NCBI RefSeq assembly: GCF_900096895.1
Contig: NZ_FMYO01000004.1
Location: 1-64,000 of the forward strand
Length of the DNA: 64,000 nucleotides
Source: Acinetobacter kookii
Lineage (GTDB): Bacteria; Pseudomonadota; Gammaproteobacteria; Pseudomonadales; Moraxellaceae
Direction: 5' to 3'
Shown here: positions 45,895-54,595 of the stretch, piece by piece
How the letters are laid out: each line of letters opens with the position of its first letter
How positions within the stretch are numbered: the first letter of the stretch is position 1
The notes under the pieces: generated by a model
The model's input: the letters and a program-made list of their open reading frames with translations, nothing else
The model's database searches: none
What the model was told of the DNA's origin: nothing
Translations under genes and position numbers: made by a program

Positions 45895-47503
45895 CTAACT
45901 GGCTGACGGCATCATCGACACTTTGTGCATCATAACTAGAACGGGGAAATAAAGGACTATTCACATACAATAAAGTTTCTGCGACTGAACGGCGTACGCG
46001 CGCCAATTTCAGCTCAATCCCCTCCTCTTGCAAATGTTCAGCCAGCAATAACAAGGCTTCAATACTGGTACTATCCAGGCTTGGACATTCTTCAAGATTT
46101 AAAATCACATACTGATAATTTTGCTCAGAAACCTTCTTTAGAATCGCATGACAGATTTTTTCTGCATTGGCAAAAAACAGGGGATGATCAGGTCGTGCAA
46201 TTAAAATAGCCTCCGGTGCTATAGCTTCAGGAAAACGGTTGATGTCAACAAAATCATGCCCGCCATTGAGACGTCCAAGCCAGGCAATGCGAGGGACAGC
46301 GTAGCTTTTCAATAACATTAAAACGCTCACCAGCACCGCAATCAGCAACCCATTAAGCACACCAAAAATAATCACGGCCCAAATTGCAACAATCGACAGC
46401 AAGCGATCTTTATGCCAGATAAAATATTGTTTAAATGGGGCAAAACGAATATGTCCACTGACTGCATATATCACAATACCCGCCAAAACAGGTTCCGGAA
46501 TATTGGCGATATACTGGCGAAAAAACAGCAAAAAAATCACCACGGCCAGCGCTGCGACCCAGGCTGATTTTTTGCTCTTTGCCCCTGCAGACTCATTGGC
46601 TGAAGTTGCGGAATAGCCTGCGCCAACCGCCATTCCCTTAAACAGTCCTGAGCAGATATTGCTCACGCCCAATGCAATCAGGTCACGGTTTGGCTGGATT
46701 GCATCATGGTGTTTTAGTGCCGAGGTACGAATGGAAGCATAAGATTCGGCATAAATAATCAGTGCAACGGCCATTGAAAGTTCTACCAGTTGCAACCAGC
46801 TATTCATACTCAACTGCGGCAAGTGAATACTCGGTAAAACCAGCTCAAAATGTCCAACAGAACGGACTCCCCATGCCTGGGTATATCCCATCACATTGAA
46901 ACTGATACCTAAAATAATCAGCAATAAAGCCACTGGAATGGTTTTATAGCGCTGGGTGAAGTGTAAGGTGAAAAAGACACCGAGTCCCATGCTTAAGGCA
47001 TGCCAGTTCCAGCTTGAATAGGCTTGCAACATTTCCCACAACTGGCGGAAAAAATCACTGTGTACGGGATGTACCTGTAATACTGAAGGAAGCTGTTTCA
47101 CCACAATGCTGAGTGCCAGGCCAAAGGAAAAACCCTTCAGCACAGGCTTGGCAATAAAATGCGTCACATCTCCAAGCTTAAACAACCCCGCGATGACCAG
47201 TAAAATGCCCGACAGAAATACCAGTGCATAGGCCAGACCTGTCCGTTCCGGTGAAGAAAACATGACCATGGTTGCCAGACCTGAACTCATGACTGCGGCA
47301 GATGACGAGGTCGCAGAAACAATCGCAAAACGGCTATTCCCGATCAGACCATACAGCACTAAACCCAACACCAGTGCCACCAGACCACTTTGCGGTGGCA
47401 ACCCGACCATATTGGAATAGGCGACCGCTTCAGGCAGCAGTAATCCTGCAATAGATAAACCTGCAATCACATCAAAAATCGGGAGTTTTTTAGCAGCCGT
47501 CAT
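45869..47503 (-). CDS. SulP family anion transporter with STAS domain
   Basis: 544 residues. About 12 membrane helices (N-terminal PIFDVIAGLSIAGLLLPEAVAYSNMVGLPPQSGL is the SulP signature) and a C-terminal STAS domain (about 430-535, with NLEECPSLDSTSIEALLLLAEHL). Probable sulfate, bicarbonate or other anion import. No linked carbonic anhydrase was seen. Its ATG overlaps by four bases (ATGA) the reading frame that an upstream frameshifted gene would use if repaired, implying original translational coupling. Confidence 0.88.
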   Translation of the reverse strand: MTAAKKLPIFDVIAGLSIAGLLLPEAVAYSNMVGLPPQSGLVALVLGLVLYGLIGNSRFAIVSATSSSAAVMSSGLATMVMFSSPERTGLAYALVFLSGILLVIAGLFKLGDVTHFIAKPVLKGFSFGLALSIVVKQLPSVLQVHPVHSDFFRQLWEMLQAYSSWNWHALSMGLGVFFTLHFTQRYKTIPVALLLIILGISFNVMGYTQAWGVRSVGHFELVLPSIHLPQLSMNSWLQLVELSMAVALIIYAESYASIRTSALKHHDAIQPNRDLIALGVSNICSGLFKGMAVGAGYSATSANESAGAKSKKSAWVAALAVVIFLLFFRQYIANIPEPVLAGIVIYAVSGHIRFAPFKQYFIWHKDRLLSIVAIWAVIIFGVLNGLLIAVLVSVLMLLKSYAVPRIAWLGRLNGGHDFVDINRFPEAIAPEAILIARPDHPLFFANAEKICHAILKKVSEQNYQYVILNLEECPSLDSTSIEALLLLAEHLQEEGIELKLARVRRSVAETLLYVNSPLFPRSSYDAQSVDDAVSQLENRTSAST

Positions 47504-47855
47504 ACACTAGCCAAATCTTGTACAGTCAGTGAAAGCATCTGGCAAGGAATGAGGGCATCTTCATCCTGCAGATACAACGCATAAAGTGGTGATCACCATC
47601 GGCGATAATTAATTGATGCCGTCCTAAATCACGTGCCACATGAAAAATATCTTTGGCTTTAAACGGAAGGATGGTTTCGGCTTGTAACCGGTTCAGCAGT
47701 TTTTCAATCGGTGAAGGAGAATGCAACAATAAACATAAATCAGAACTCGCGGCAGGATAATCCTGCGCTTCTAGCTGATCCCGCCATACAATTGAATGTT
47801 TAGGTTTTTTATGATTGCTATCCATGTTTTTCAGGTTTTTTACGATGCCCATCAA
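47500..47855 (-). pseudogene. Hypothetical gene upstream of SulP, broken by a one-base deletion
   Basis: The open frame gives 109 residues (HSIVWRDQLEAQDYPAASSD, LLLHSPSPIEKLLNRLQAE, then DGDHHF) and ends at 47526 with an implausible tail (MRCICRMKMPSFLARCFH). Adding one T to the TTT at 47583-47585 restores HFYALYLQDEDALIPCQM and SLTVQDLASV, ending in a TGA that overlaps the SulP ATG. That is a natural operon junction, so the frame was probably lost by homopolymer slippage, or this is a sequencing error. ATG at 47825 (MDSNHKK) is a possible alternative start. Function unknown. Confidence 0.65.
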
Positions 47856-48041
47856 TCCTTTGACAGCATAACAAATCAGTTGAATAAAAGTCTGTAAAAA
47901 AAGTAGTTTTAATTAGAACTTCATTACCTATAAAAACTAGGAATGATAATCGGCACAGCAAAAGTTGAACACGGTTATTTTTATCTCATGCGTTCTAAGC
48001 AAAGTCTTTTTTTAAATTAAATGAAAGCTGTCATATGATAA

Positions 48042-48066
48042 TAAGCATCTCAAGTAGAGATGCTTA
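48042..48066 (-). terminator. Hairpin after the Roadblock-GTPase operon
   Basis: Perfect 10-bp stem TAAGCATCTC/GAGATGCTTA with a 5-nt loop, 25 bp past the stop of the last gene. On the minus strand it is followed by TTATCATA, a weak T-tract. The rest of 47856-48090 shows nothing clear. Confidence 0.6.
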
Positions 48067-48090
48067 GATAAATTTGATTCGAATCTAGTA

Positions 48091-48453
48091 TTAAGAAAAG
48101 TCCAGTTCTTTTTCAAATGCTTTAAGTTCAAAACGAGCCATGGCTAAATTTGATTTAGAACGATCTAAAACAAGATAAAGAAATAAGTTTTCATTACTTT
48201 CCAGCGGGCGAATCAGGTGATATTGCTTGCCCAAAGTAATTAAAATATCTTCAATATCATCATTTAATTGAAGTGCTCTGGCTATTTTACGTTTCGCGCG
48301 TATGACTTCGGTATTGCCTGCTGCAGCAAGTTCTAAATCTATGCCGGTTCCTTGAACGGCTAAAGCTAAACCACTTTCACTATCTACTAATGCTGCTGCA
48401 ATAAAGCCATCCATCGCAGTTAAACTGTCTAAAACGATACGAGCCATATTCAT
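48091..48453 (-). CDS. Roadblock/LC7-type protein (second)
   Basis: 120 residues with the Roadblock/LC7 profactor pattern: an opening helix [30 protein letters not shown], a strand-helix [21 protein letters not shown], and strands [17 protein letters not shown] and [21 protein letters not shown]. The fold serves as GTPase partner or scaffold (MglB, CvnB). Last gene of a four-gene set with a GTPase and another Roadblock protein. ATG with AAGGTAGAA. Confidence 0.8.
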   Translation of the reverse strand: MNMARIVLDSLTAMDGFIAAALVDSESGLALAVQGTGIDLELAAAGNTEVIRAKRKIARALQLNDDIEDILITLGKQYHLIRPLESNENLFLYLVLDRSKSNLAMARFELKAFEKELDFS

Positions 48454-48494
48454 TTCTACCTTAAATTAAGGGTTTCCCCGGAAAAAATATTGAT

Positions 48495-49454
48495 TTAAAG
48501 ACCTAATTTTTTACGCAGTTTCATAAAAAAACTGCGCACTTTAATCATCTGACCTTGATCAGTTGATTCATCGCTTCTCATGAATTTCGCTTCATGAGCG
48601 TCAATCCATGAACCCATTTTGAGCATATCGGTGATTGCAACAAAACGAATGATTTGTTGTTTGGGAATGTTTAATTGATTGATTGCAGTTTGAATCTGAG
48701 CGCCCTGAGCAAAACATGTCGCAATTTTTAATAGATTCCGACATTCATACCCGGGCTCAAATTTTGGCCAGATCTGCAATTTAAAATATTGATTGGCATG
48801 AACCTCTGGAAGTTCGATGTTGGTAGAACAATAGGCCATCTGCCACAACCAACTACGTAAATCCTGAGCTTGTGTATTCTTCAGCATCTCTTGCACAAAC
48901 TGATTCGTGGCATAGGTTTGATTCAGACTTTTGTCAAAACCAGTCATTGGATGATCAGAATTGACCCAGACGCGCTCGGTCATGGTATCGGCTAGAGCCA
49001 AGAACCCCTGATGATCGAATAACTGGATAAAACCGTTTCGGGCCAATAGGCATTGATCAAATACGGTTGAGATATCAACAGATTGTTCTACAGCTGTATA
49101 GGGCAGATGAAGATGATCATCCGGTTCGTAATCAAAGAATTTTTCTTGTAACCATTCACGTAAATGATCTAATTGGGTTACAGGATAAGATAAGGTGTCA
49201 TTGACAATCATGCCCTGTTGTTCAGGCATTTTGATCAGACGCAGGTACTGTACATGAATCTGTGAGAGAATTTTTTGAATGCTGGATGATGCAAAAAAGG
49301 CATCATTCACCATCAGCAGGTCAATATTTTTTTCAGCGATATTGACCCAGCGTACCTGTACTTCACGAGGAACAGATAACAATATTTGGCTTTTAAGCTG
49401 GTCAAGCACATTCAGACTCACCCCGAACACAGCAATATTTAAAAATGTTTTCAT
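48495..49454 (-). CDS. Unknown protein of the Roadblock-GTPase operon
   Basis: 319 residues; no family recognised. The first 60 or so residues alternate strand and helix (FLNIAVFGVSLNVLDQLKSQIL, VRWVNIAEKNIDLLMVNDAFF) and resemble a receiver-like or Rossmann fold without the phospho-site. The C-terminal part (about 205-300) is helical, with FEPGYECRNLLKIATCFAQG and IPKQQIIRFVAITDML. Its place between two Roadblock genes suggests an output or scaffold component. ATG start, weak ribosome site. Confidence 0.7.
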   Translation of the reverse strand: MKTFLNIAVFGVSLNVLDQLKSQILLSVPREVQVRWVNIAEKNIDLLMVNDAFFASSSIQKILSQIHVQYLRLIKMPEQQGMIVNDTLSYPVTQLDHLREWLQEKFFDYEPDDHLHLPYTAVEQSVDISTVFDQCLLARNGFIQLFDHQGFLALADTMTERVWVNSDHPMTGFDKSLNQTYATNQFVQEMLKNTQAQDLRSWLWQMAYCSTNIELPEVHANQYFKLQIWPKFEPGYECRNLLKIATCFAQGAQIQTAINQLNIPKQQIIRFVAITDMLKMGSWIDAHEAKFMRSDESTDQGQMIKVRSFFMKLRKKLGL

Positions 49455-49564
49455 TTTCTAACCGTATTAAGCCAGATGTTACTACAATAGATAATTTAAA
49501 TTCATTTAAATACAGTACATTACATGAAAATTAATCAATCACGTATTTTCATGGAGCTAATAAT

Positions 49565-49978
49565 CTATGCATTTATTTTGGCTAAAAATTCTGAGGTTTT
49601 CTTGACTTCATATCGCATTTGCCCTATCAGAACATCAGATGAGCCTACTGCTACAATCAGCATTGGATAGTGGGCATGTTCTACCCCCGTTAACACGACA
49701 TGACCATTTTCTGCATCGAGTGAAAGCGTCTTACAGCCTATCAAGTTGATTTCTGAAATGAAGGCTGACACCATCGCTAAAATTGAGCTACTAACAGCCG
49801 CAATTTTTCCAGTATTTTCCAGCTTTTTTTTACTGGCCAAAGCCAATTGAAAACCGTCAGAAGAACACAGCATGACAAAATCAAGGCTGCTCACGTTATT
49901 TAACAGTTCATGAATTTGCATACGACCAGTTTCAATCAATGATTGAGGAATCTGGCGCGAAAGAGGATTGATATTCAC
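49565..49978 (-). CDS. Roadblock/LC7-type protein (first, CvnB-like)
   Basis: 137 residues. Roadblock fold: helix QSLIETGRMQIHELLNNVSSLD, strand FVMLCSSDGFQLALASKKK, helix ISSSILAMVSAFISEINLIG, strands KTLSLDAENGHVVLTGV and PMLIVAVGSS. It follows the GTPase gene by 14 bp, the usual pairing of a Roadblock regulator with its GTPase. GTG start (49978) with AAAGGATG upstream. Confidence 0.82.
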   Translation of the reverse strand: MNINPLSRQIPQSLIETGRMQIHELLNNVSSLDFVMLCSSDGFQLALASKKKLENTGKIAAVSSSILAMVSAFISEINLIGCKTLSLDAENGHVVLTGVEHAHYPMLIVAVGSSDVLIGQMRYEVKKTSEFLAKINA

Positions 49979-49992
49979 CTTGATTTCATCCT

Positions 49993-50535
49993 TTAAAGCA
50001 TAACCATGCTGCGAGTTTCAATAGCAGCAATTAAGACTTCCACCATCAGCAGCACATCATCTTTTTGTCTGGCATCGACCGCAAATATTGGATAACTGTA
50101 GTGGTGTAAACTCATCCAATCCCGATAAATCTTGAGAATCTGATCTTGTTGTTGATCAAGATGAGTAATACCAATCACGATATTTTCACTATAGCCTTGA
50201 AAAGCGTTGAGATAGGTTTGCAAATCTTGCAAGCGCTCTGCACGTGAATGATCAATTAAAATACCGATACCAATGGCGCCTTTACAGACAATAGACCACA
50301 TAAAATCAAAGCGATCCTGACCGGGAGTGCCATACAGTCCGATTTTGGTGTCATCCTCAAGCACGATTTCACCATAGTCGATTCCTACCGTGGTGGAATA
50401 TTTGCTATGCCTATTTATGTCAGTATTCATGGCTTCGGTTTCTATGACCGGAATGTCAGAGAGCGCTTTAATGGCGGCCGATTTTCCAGCGCCCATACTC
50501 CCGCCAAAAACAATCTTGTATTGCTGTAAAATCAT
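49993..50535 (-). CDS. Small Ras-like GTPase of the COG2229/CvnD group
   Basis: 180 residues. G1 P-loop GGSMGAGKS (11-19), switch-I threonine in TTVGIDYGEI (48-57), G3 YGTPGQDRF (68-76), where the usual DxxG is replaced as in Streptomyces CvnD and other COG2229 proteins, and THLD (124-127) in place of NKxD. First gene of a four-gene operon with two Roadblock proteins. Probably a molecular switch in signalling or envelope/surface behaviour; the process is not known. The gap 50536-50987 upstream holds the promoter and a transposase remnant. Confidence 0.85.
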   Translation of the reverse strand: MILQQYKIVFGGSMGAGKSAAIKALSDIPVIETEAMNTDINRHSKYSTTVGIDYGEIVLEDDTKIGLYGTPGQDRFDFMWSIVCKGAIGIGILIDHSRAERLQDLQTYLNAFQGYSENIVIGITHLDQQQDQILKIYRDWMSLHHYSYPIFAVDARQKDDVLLMVEVLIAAIETRSMVML

Positions 50536-50837
50536 ATAGATACTCGTTTTATCAAGGTTTAATAGATTTATATAAAGTCTGTTTGGCGGTTTTTTACTTA
50601 AAGCAGCCAGAATTGAGCTGCATATTTAAATCATTCGTTTGGACTGTCGCTGGAACCAAGCAATAATGATTTAAAGTTGCCATAAGCCGAAATTTAAAAA
50701 TTCGTCATATGTTGGGAAGTGAGCTTAGACTTTGGAGTGTGAATAAACTGTGAATTTATTTGATATTTCAAACATTAATGTGACTTTTACGTCCTAAAAT
50801 TAGACCCTAAACTGAAAATCTATAATCAAGGAATAAA

Positions 50838-50930
50838 TAAAAGAATAAGAATTGATCATCTATTTGGTAATTTAAAATACTTGCTGAATATTATCGTAAC
50901 CGAATAAAAAACCAGCTTTGAAATTTAAGT
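50838..50930 (+). pseudogene. Decayed IS5-type transposase C-terminus
   Basis: Translation in one frame gives KRIRIDHLFGNLKYLLNIIV, then TE*KTSFEI*VNCRNL. It matches the pattern of IS5-family transposase tails (ENLFGKLKxxRRIATRYEKTSFxFxxMVxLA), with stops inside. Only the last 40 codons or so remain. Judged from memory of the family. Confidence 0.4.
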
Positions 50931-50987
50931 TAACTGCCGCAATCTATAACCTGCAGTTAAGTAAAATAGTTTATGGAAAAAGCCTAT

Positions 50988-51248
50988 TTAGTCGTTCATT
51001 GTGATTATTGCTAAACTTATATTCATCCCGAGCTGCTCTTGCTTCTCTTTTAATGACATTAAAAGATATTCGCCCAGCTTCACCCGCGGACGCTTATTCC
51101 TACCTTCTATTGAATAATAACGATAACTCCAAGATTTATGTCCATTCGGTTCCACCTTCAAATTTAAACTATCATCATCTGCCAGAAAATAAACTTTCTC
51201 CTTGGGTTTAGACTGGCGTACCTTAACCTTAGCTTCCGTAAGACGCAT
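50988..51248 (-). pseudogene. Phage/island integrase, N-terminal fragment
   Basis: 86 codons. The first 60 match the DUF4102 arm-DNA-binding domain of tyrosine integrases (LTEAKVKVRQSKPKEKVYFL, then LNLKVEPNGHKSWSYRYYS and VKLGEYLLMSLKE). The catalytic domain is missing and the tail looks out of frame. A remnant of an integrated element; no tRNA gene was seen beside it. A 35-bp palindrome lies 60 bp upstream. Confidence 0.7.
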
Positions 51249-51307
51249 AAATTTAAACCAAACCTCAAATGATACTGCTGATTTTAATTACAGCAAATTT
51301 AAACGTT

Positions 51308-51342
51308 TTTTATATGATGCGTATGATACGCATCATATAAAA
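51308..51342. repeat. 35-bp perfect palindrome near the integrase remnant
   Basis: Two exact 17-bp arms around one central G (51325). The core half-site is ATGATGCGTAT. Possible operator of the lost integrase or phage regulator, or a recombination site. The gap 51249-51522 shows nothing else clear apart from the stem at 51496-51539. Confidence 0.7.
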
Positions 51343-51495
51343 TTTTAGTTTTTTTGATATTTAAAAGAATTAATTAGATTTTAATCTATGTCAGTAACCA
51401 ACAAATTAACCCTAGGGAGGGGATTGTAAATTAGTTACATGCTTTTTATACATTTAGCAAAGTTTTAAGATTTTTGAGCTGTGTCATCCGTGAAC

Positions 51496-51539
51496 CGCTT
51501 TGTTATTTAAAATAAACTCCGATTATTTATAACAAAGCG
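51496..51539 (-). terminator. Inverted repeat spanning the stop of the valine operon
   Basis: 11-bp perfect arms CGCTTTGTTAT (51496-51506) and ATAACAAAGCG (51529-51539). The right arm covers the last codons of the final gene. No T-run follows, so it may act as a 3'-end stabiliser or weak terminator. Confidence 0.45.
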
Positions 51540-52590
51540 AATCTATATGTTGCCTGGTCCAGGCGGGCCAGCATTTTTCCAGCGTTTTTTCAAATTCTGC
51601 ATTGTTTGTTTGCCACTGCGGATTTTTGTCTTTATCAATGATCAGTGCCCGTACACCCTCGATAAAATCGCCCTGATCTAACCAGATATCCTGCAAATCC
51701 CGTTCTAACTGCATGCATTTTTCCAGCGACAGGTTCTGACCGGTCTGCTGCAATTTCAGACTGACCTGTTTTGCCATCAGCGGACGTTGCTGCAAGATGG
51801 CCAGCATTTTCTTGGCCCAGTCCTGATTGAGGGCATCGCTGGCATGGGCCAGACTGTGTTCAATTTCATCCAGATGCGGATAGGAAAAATGCTGGTTAAT
51901 CAGGTCGATACGTTTTTGTAATTCGCTTTCTTGCGGATGGGTGATAAACGTACTGATGATTTTGCGGATTTCCACCGGGTTTAAAATAGGCGCAGCGCTC
52001 AATGCCGCTTCTAACTCAGCAAAACGTTCACCCGGGACATGATAGTCGACCAGATCCAGATAAAGTGCATCACTGCTGCTGATCTGTTCACCGGTCAGTG
52101 CCATATAAACCCCTACTTCATCCAGTCGGGATAGGAAATGGGTCGCACCGACATCAGGGAAAAAGCCAATCGCGGTTTCTGGCATGGCAAAACGGGATTT
52201 TTCACTGCTGACATTAATATGACAGGCTTGCGCCAGTCCAAAGCCGCCACCCAGTACATAGCCATCCATCATCACAATCACGGGTTTGGGGAACTGACGT
52301 AATGTGCTCAGCATGGCATATTCGGTGGCGAAAAAATCCTGGTAGCGGGTATTTCCGGCCTGATAGCTGTCATACAGATAACGGATATCGCCTCCGGCAC
52401 AGAACGCTTTCGGACTGTTGGAATTGATCAGCACGGCTTGCACCTGCGGGTCATGTCGCCATTGATCGAGTTGGGCCTGAATGCCCTGAATCATCGGCAG
52501 GGTTAAGGCATTTAAATGGCTGGTGCGGTCCAGGCTAATAATGCCCAGACCTCCTGTGACCCGAATCGCTAAGTTATTTTCATCGCTCAT
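51523..52590 (-). CDS. Enoyl-CoA hydratase/isomerase family protein, 3-hydroxyisobutyryl-CoA hydrolase-like
   Basis: 355 residues. Crotonase fold with the HIBCH-type longer C-terminus: AFCAGGDIRYLYDSYQ, YVLGGGFGLAQACHI and PETAIGFFPDVGATHFLSRL (conserved glutamate and aspartate). HIBCH frees 3-hydroxyisobutyrate from its CoA ester in valine breakdown, and the partners mmsA and mmsB are in the same operon. Last of six genes. ATG with AGGAAAAAATA. Confidence 0.88.
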   Translation of the reverse strand: MSDENNLAIRVTGGLGIISLDRTSHLNALTLPMIQGIQAQLDQWRHDPQVQAVLINSNSPKAFCAGGDIRYLYDSYQAGNTRYQDFFATEYAMLSTLRQFPKPVIVMMDGYVLGGGFGLAQACHINVSSEKSRFAMPETAIGFFPDVGATHFLSRLDEVGVYMALTGEQISSSDALYLDLVDYHVPGERFAELEAALSAAPILNPVEIRKIISTFITHPQESELQKRIDLINQHFSYPHLDEIEHSLAHASDALNQDWAKKMLAILQQRPLMAKQVSLKLQQTGQNLSLEKCMQLERDLQDIWLDQGDFIEGVRALIIDKDKNPQWQTNNAEFEKTLEKCWPAWTRQHIDSLCYK

Positions 52591-52611
52591 TATTTTTTCC
52601 TATTATGATTT

Positions 52612-53385
52612 TTATTGGTGGGTAAATTGGGCTGGACGTTTTTCCACAAAGGCCTGCATGCCTTCTTTCTGGTCAGCACCGGCAAAAATGGAATGGAAAA
52701 CCCGACGTTCAAAGCGCAGACCTTCGGCCAGGCTGACTTCAAAGGCGCGGTTAATCGACTCTTTAATCATCATCACTGCCGGCAAGGATTTCTCGGCAAT
52801 CTTTTCCGCGGCTTGCAGGGTTTGCTCTAGCAGTTCTTCCTTGGCAAATACCCGTGCCACCAGACCGCTTTGCTCGGCTTCCTGTGCACCCATTTGCCGT
52901 GCAGTCAGGCACATTTCCATGGCTTTGGCCTTACCGATGGCCAGGGTTAACCGCTGGGTCCCGCCAATGCCGGGCAAAACACCCAAGGTAACTTCAGGCA
53001 GACCAAATTTTGCATTGTCGGCGCAATAAATAAAGTCGCACATTAAGGCCAACTCGCAACCACCGCCCAAGGCATAGCCACTCACCGCGGCAATCAAAGG
53101 CTTACGGCGCTGGGCAATCCGGTCGGCCAGACTGAAAAAATCATCCAGATAAATTTGCGGAAAAGTTAAATCTGCCATTTCCTTAATATCGGCACCAGCA
53201 GCAAAAGCTTTTTCCGAACCGGTAATCACGATACAGCCGATGGCCGGGTCTTTTTCCAGCTGATCCAGGGCCTGATTGACCTCGACAATCAGCTGGTTAT
53301 TCAGTGCATTCAACGCCTGAGGACGGTTTAAGGTAATCAGTCCTACACCGTTACGTTGTTCGAGTAAAATGGTTTGCCATTGCAT
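52612..53385 (-). CDS. Enoyl-CoA hydratase
   Basis: 257 residues. Crotonase family: [15 protein letters not shown] forms the oxyanion hole, [16 protein letters not shown] and [18 protein letters not shown] hold the two catalytic glutamates. It would hydrate methacrylyl-CoA (from isobutyryl-CoA) to 3-hydroxyisobutyryl-CoA. Start: ATG 53385 has AAAGGA eight bases upstream and follows the dehydrogenase stop; the frame extends to 53424 without a site. Confidence 0.9.
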   Translation of the reverse strand: MQWQTILLEQRNGVGLITLNRPQALNALNNQLIVEVNQALDQLEKDPAIGCIVITGSEKAFAAGADIKEMADLTFPQIYLDDFFSLADRIAQRRKPLIAAVSGYALGGGCELALMCDFIYCADNAKFGLPEVTLGVLPGIGGTQRLTLAIGKAKAMEMCLTARQMGAQEAEQSGLVARVFAKEELLEQTLQAAEKIAEKSLPAVMMIKESINRAFEVSLAEGLRFERRVFHSIFAGADQKEGMQAFVEKRPAQFTHQ

Positions 53386-53407
53386 GATAAAAATCCTTTG
53401 TAATTCC

Positions 53408-54535
53408 TTATAAACTGCGTGCAATCACCAGACGCTGAATATCGCTGGTGCCTTCATAGATCTGACAAATCCGTGCATCGCGATAGATGCGTTCGATTGG
53501 AAAATCTTTCAGATAGCCATAGCCACCAAAAATCTGTAAGGCTTTGGAGCAGACACGTTCTGCCATTTCCGAAGCAAAGAGCTTGGCCATGGAGGCTTCA
53601 GTCAAACAGTTTTCACCGGCTTCTTTTTTACGGGCCGCAAAATGGACCAGTTGTCGCGCAGCTTCAATTTCGGTGGCCATGCTGGCCAGCCGGAAAGAAA
53701 TCGCCTGTTGTTCAAAGATTGGCTTGCCAAAGGCCACACGATCATGTGCATATTTGCTGGCTTCTTCTAAAGCAGCGCGAGCCAGTCCCACCGCCTGTGC
53801 CGCAATACCGATCCGGCCACCTTCTAGATTGGCCAGAGCGATTTTTAAGCCTTCACCTTCTGCACCGAGTCTTAGGCTTTCATGAATACGCACATCGGTT
53901 AAGGCAATCTGACAGGTATCAGAAGCGTGTAGGCCCAGTTTCTCTTCCACCCGAATCACTTCATAACCTGGGGTATCACGCGGAACCAAAAAGGCGCTCA
54001 TGCCTTTTTTGCCCGCAGTCGGATCGGTCACGGCAAAGACAATAATCATCCCCGCGTTATTCCCGGAGGTAATAAACTGTTTGGCACCATTGATGATGTA
54101 GTGATCGCCGTCCTTGACCGCACGGGTTTTAATAGCAGCAGCATCCGAGCCGGTATGCGGTTCGGTCAGGGCAAAGGCACCAATCATTTCCCCTTGGGCC
54201 AAAGGTTTTAAAAATTGCTGCTTTTGCTGCTCTGTCCCGAACTTGAGAATCGGCACGCAACCGACCGAGTTGTGCACGCTCATAATGGCAGAGGTTGCAC
54301 CATCAGCTGCGGCAATTTCTTCCAAGGCCAGTACATAGGCCAGTGTACCTGTACCTGAACCGCCCCATTCTTCTGGAATCAGCATGCCTAGGAAACCTAA
54401 CTCGCCCATCTGGGCCAAGGCATCTTTAGGAAAAATGCCTTTTTGATCCCATTCACCGGCATGCGGTTTAATCTGTTCCTGGGCAAAGCTTTTTGCCATA
54501 TCCTGAATCAGTTGTTGTTCTTCCGTAAATTGCAT
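53408..54535 (-). CDS. Acyl-CoA dehydrogenase (isobutyryl-CoA dehydrogenase candidate)
   Basis: 375 residues, three-domain flavoprotein dehydrogenase. [19 protein letters not shown] is the first ACAD signature, FITSGNNAG follows, the C-terminal signature is [34 protein letters not shown] and the catalytic base is in that region. It oxidises a short branched acyl-CoA, here most likely isobutyryl-CoA, and passes electrons to ETF. ATG 54535 with AAGGAAGAATCG. Confidence 0.9.
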   Translation of the reverse strand: MQFTEEQQLIQDMAKSFAQEQIKPHAGEWDQKGIFPKDALAQMGELGFLGMLIPEEWGGSGTGTLAYVLALEEIAAADGATSAIMSVHNSVGCVPILKFGTEQQKQQFLKPLAQGEMIGAFALTEPHTGSDAAAIKTRAVKDGDHYIINGAKQFITSGNNAGMIIVFAVTDPTAGKKGMSAFLVPRDTPGYEVIRVEEKLGLHASDTCQIALTDVRIHESLRLGAEGEGLKIALANLEGGRIGIAAQAVGLARAALEEASKYAHDRVAFGKPIFEQQAISFRLASMATEIEAARQLVHFAARKKEAGENCLTEASMAKLFASEMAERVCSKALQIFGGYGYLKDFPIERIYRDARICQIYEGTSDIQRLVIARSL

Positions 54536-54595
54536 CGATTCTTCCTTCAATCTCTTTAATTCGGTCTTTTATTCAATCTGCTGGCTTTGACTGAT

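Noticed and set aside
45712..45906. 64-codon plus-strand frame in the ppk-SulP gap
   Set aside because: Runs antisense to the SulP 3' end; no ribosome site or recognisable motif.
51308..51342. dif or pdif XerC/XerD site
   Set aside because: Perfect palindrome without the XerC (ATTTCGnATAA-like) and XerD (TTATGTTAAAT-like) half-sites and 6-bp spacer.
53419..54045. 208-codon frame antisense to the acyl-CoA dehydrogenase
   Set aside because: Long but opposite a well-supported enzyme; low-complexity, His/Arg-rich shadow.
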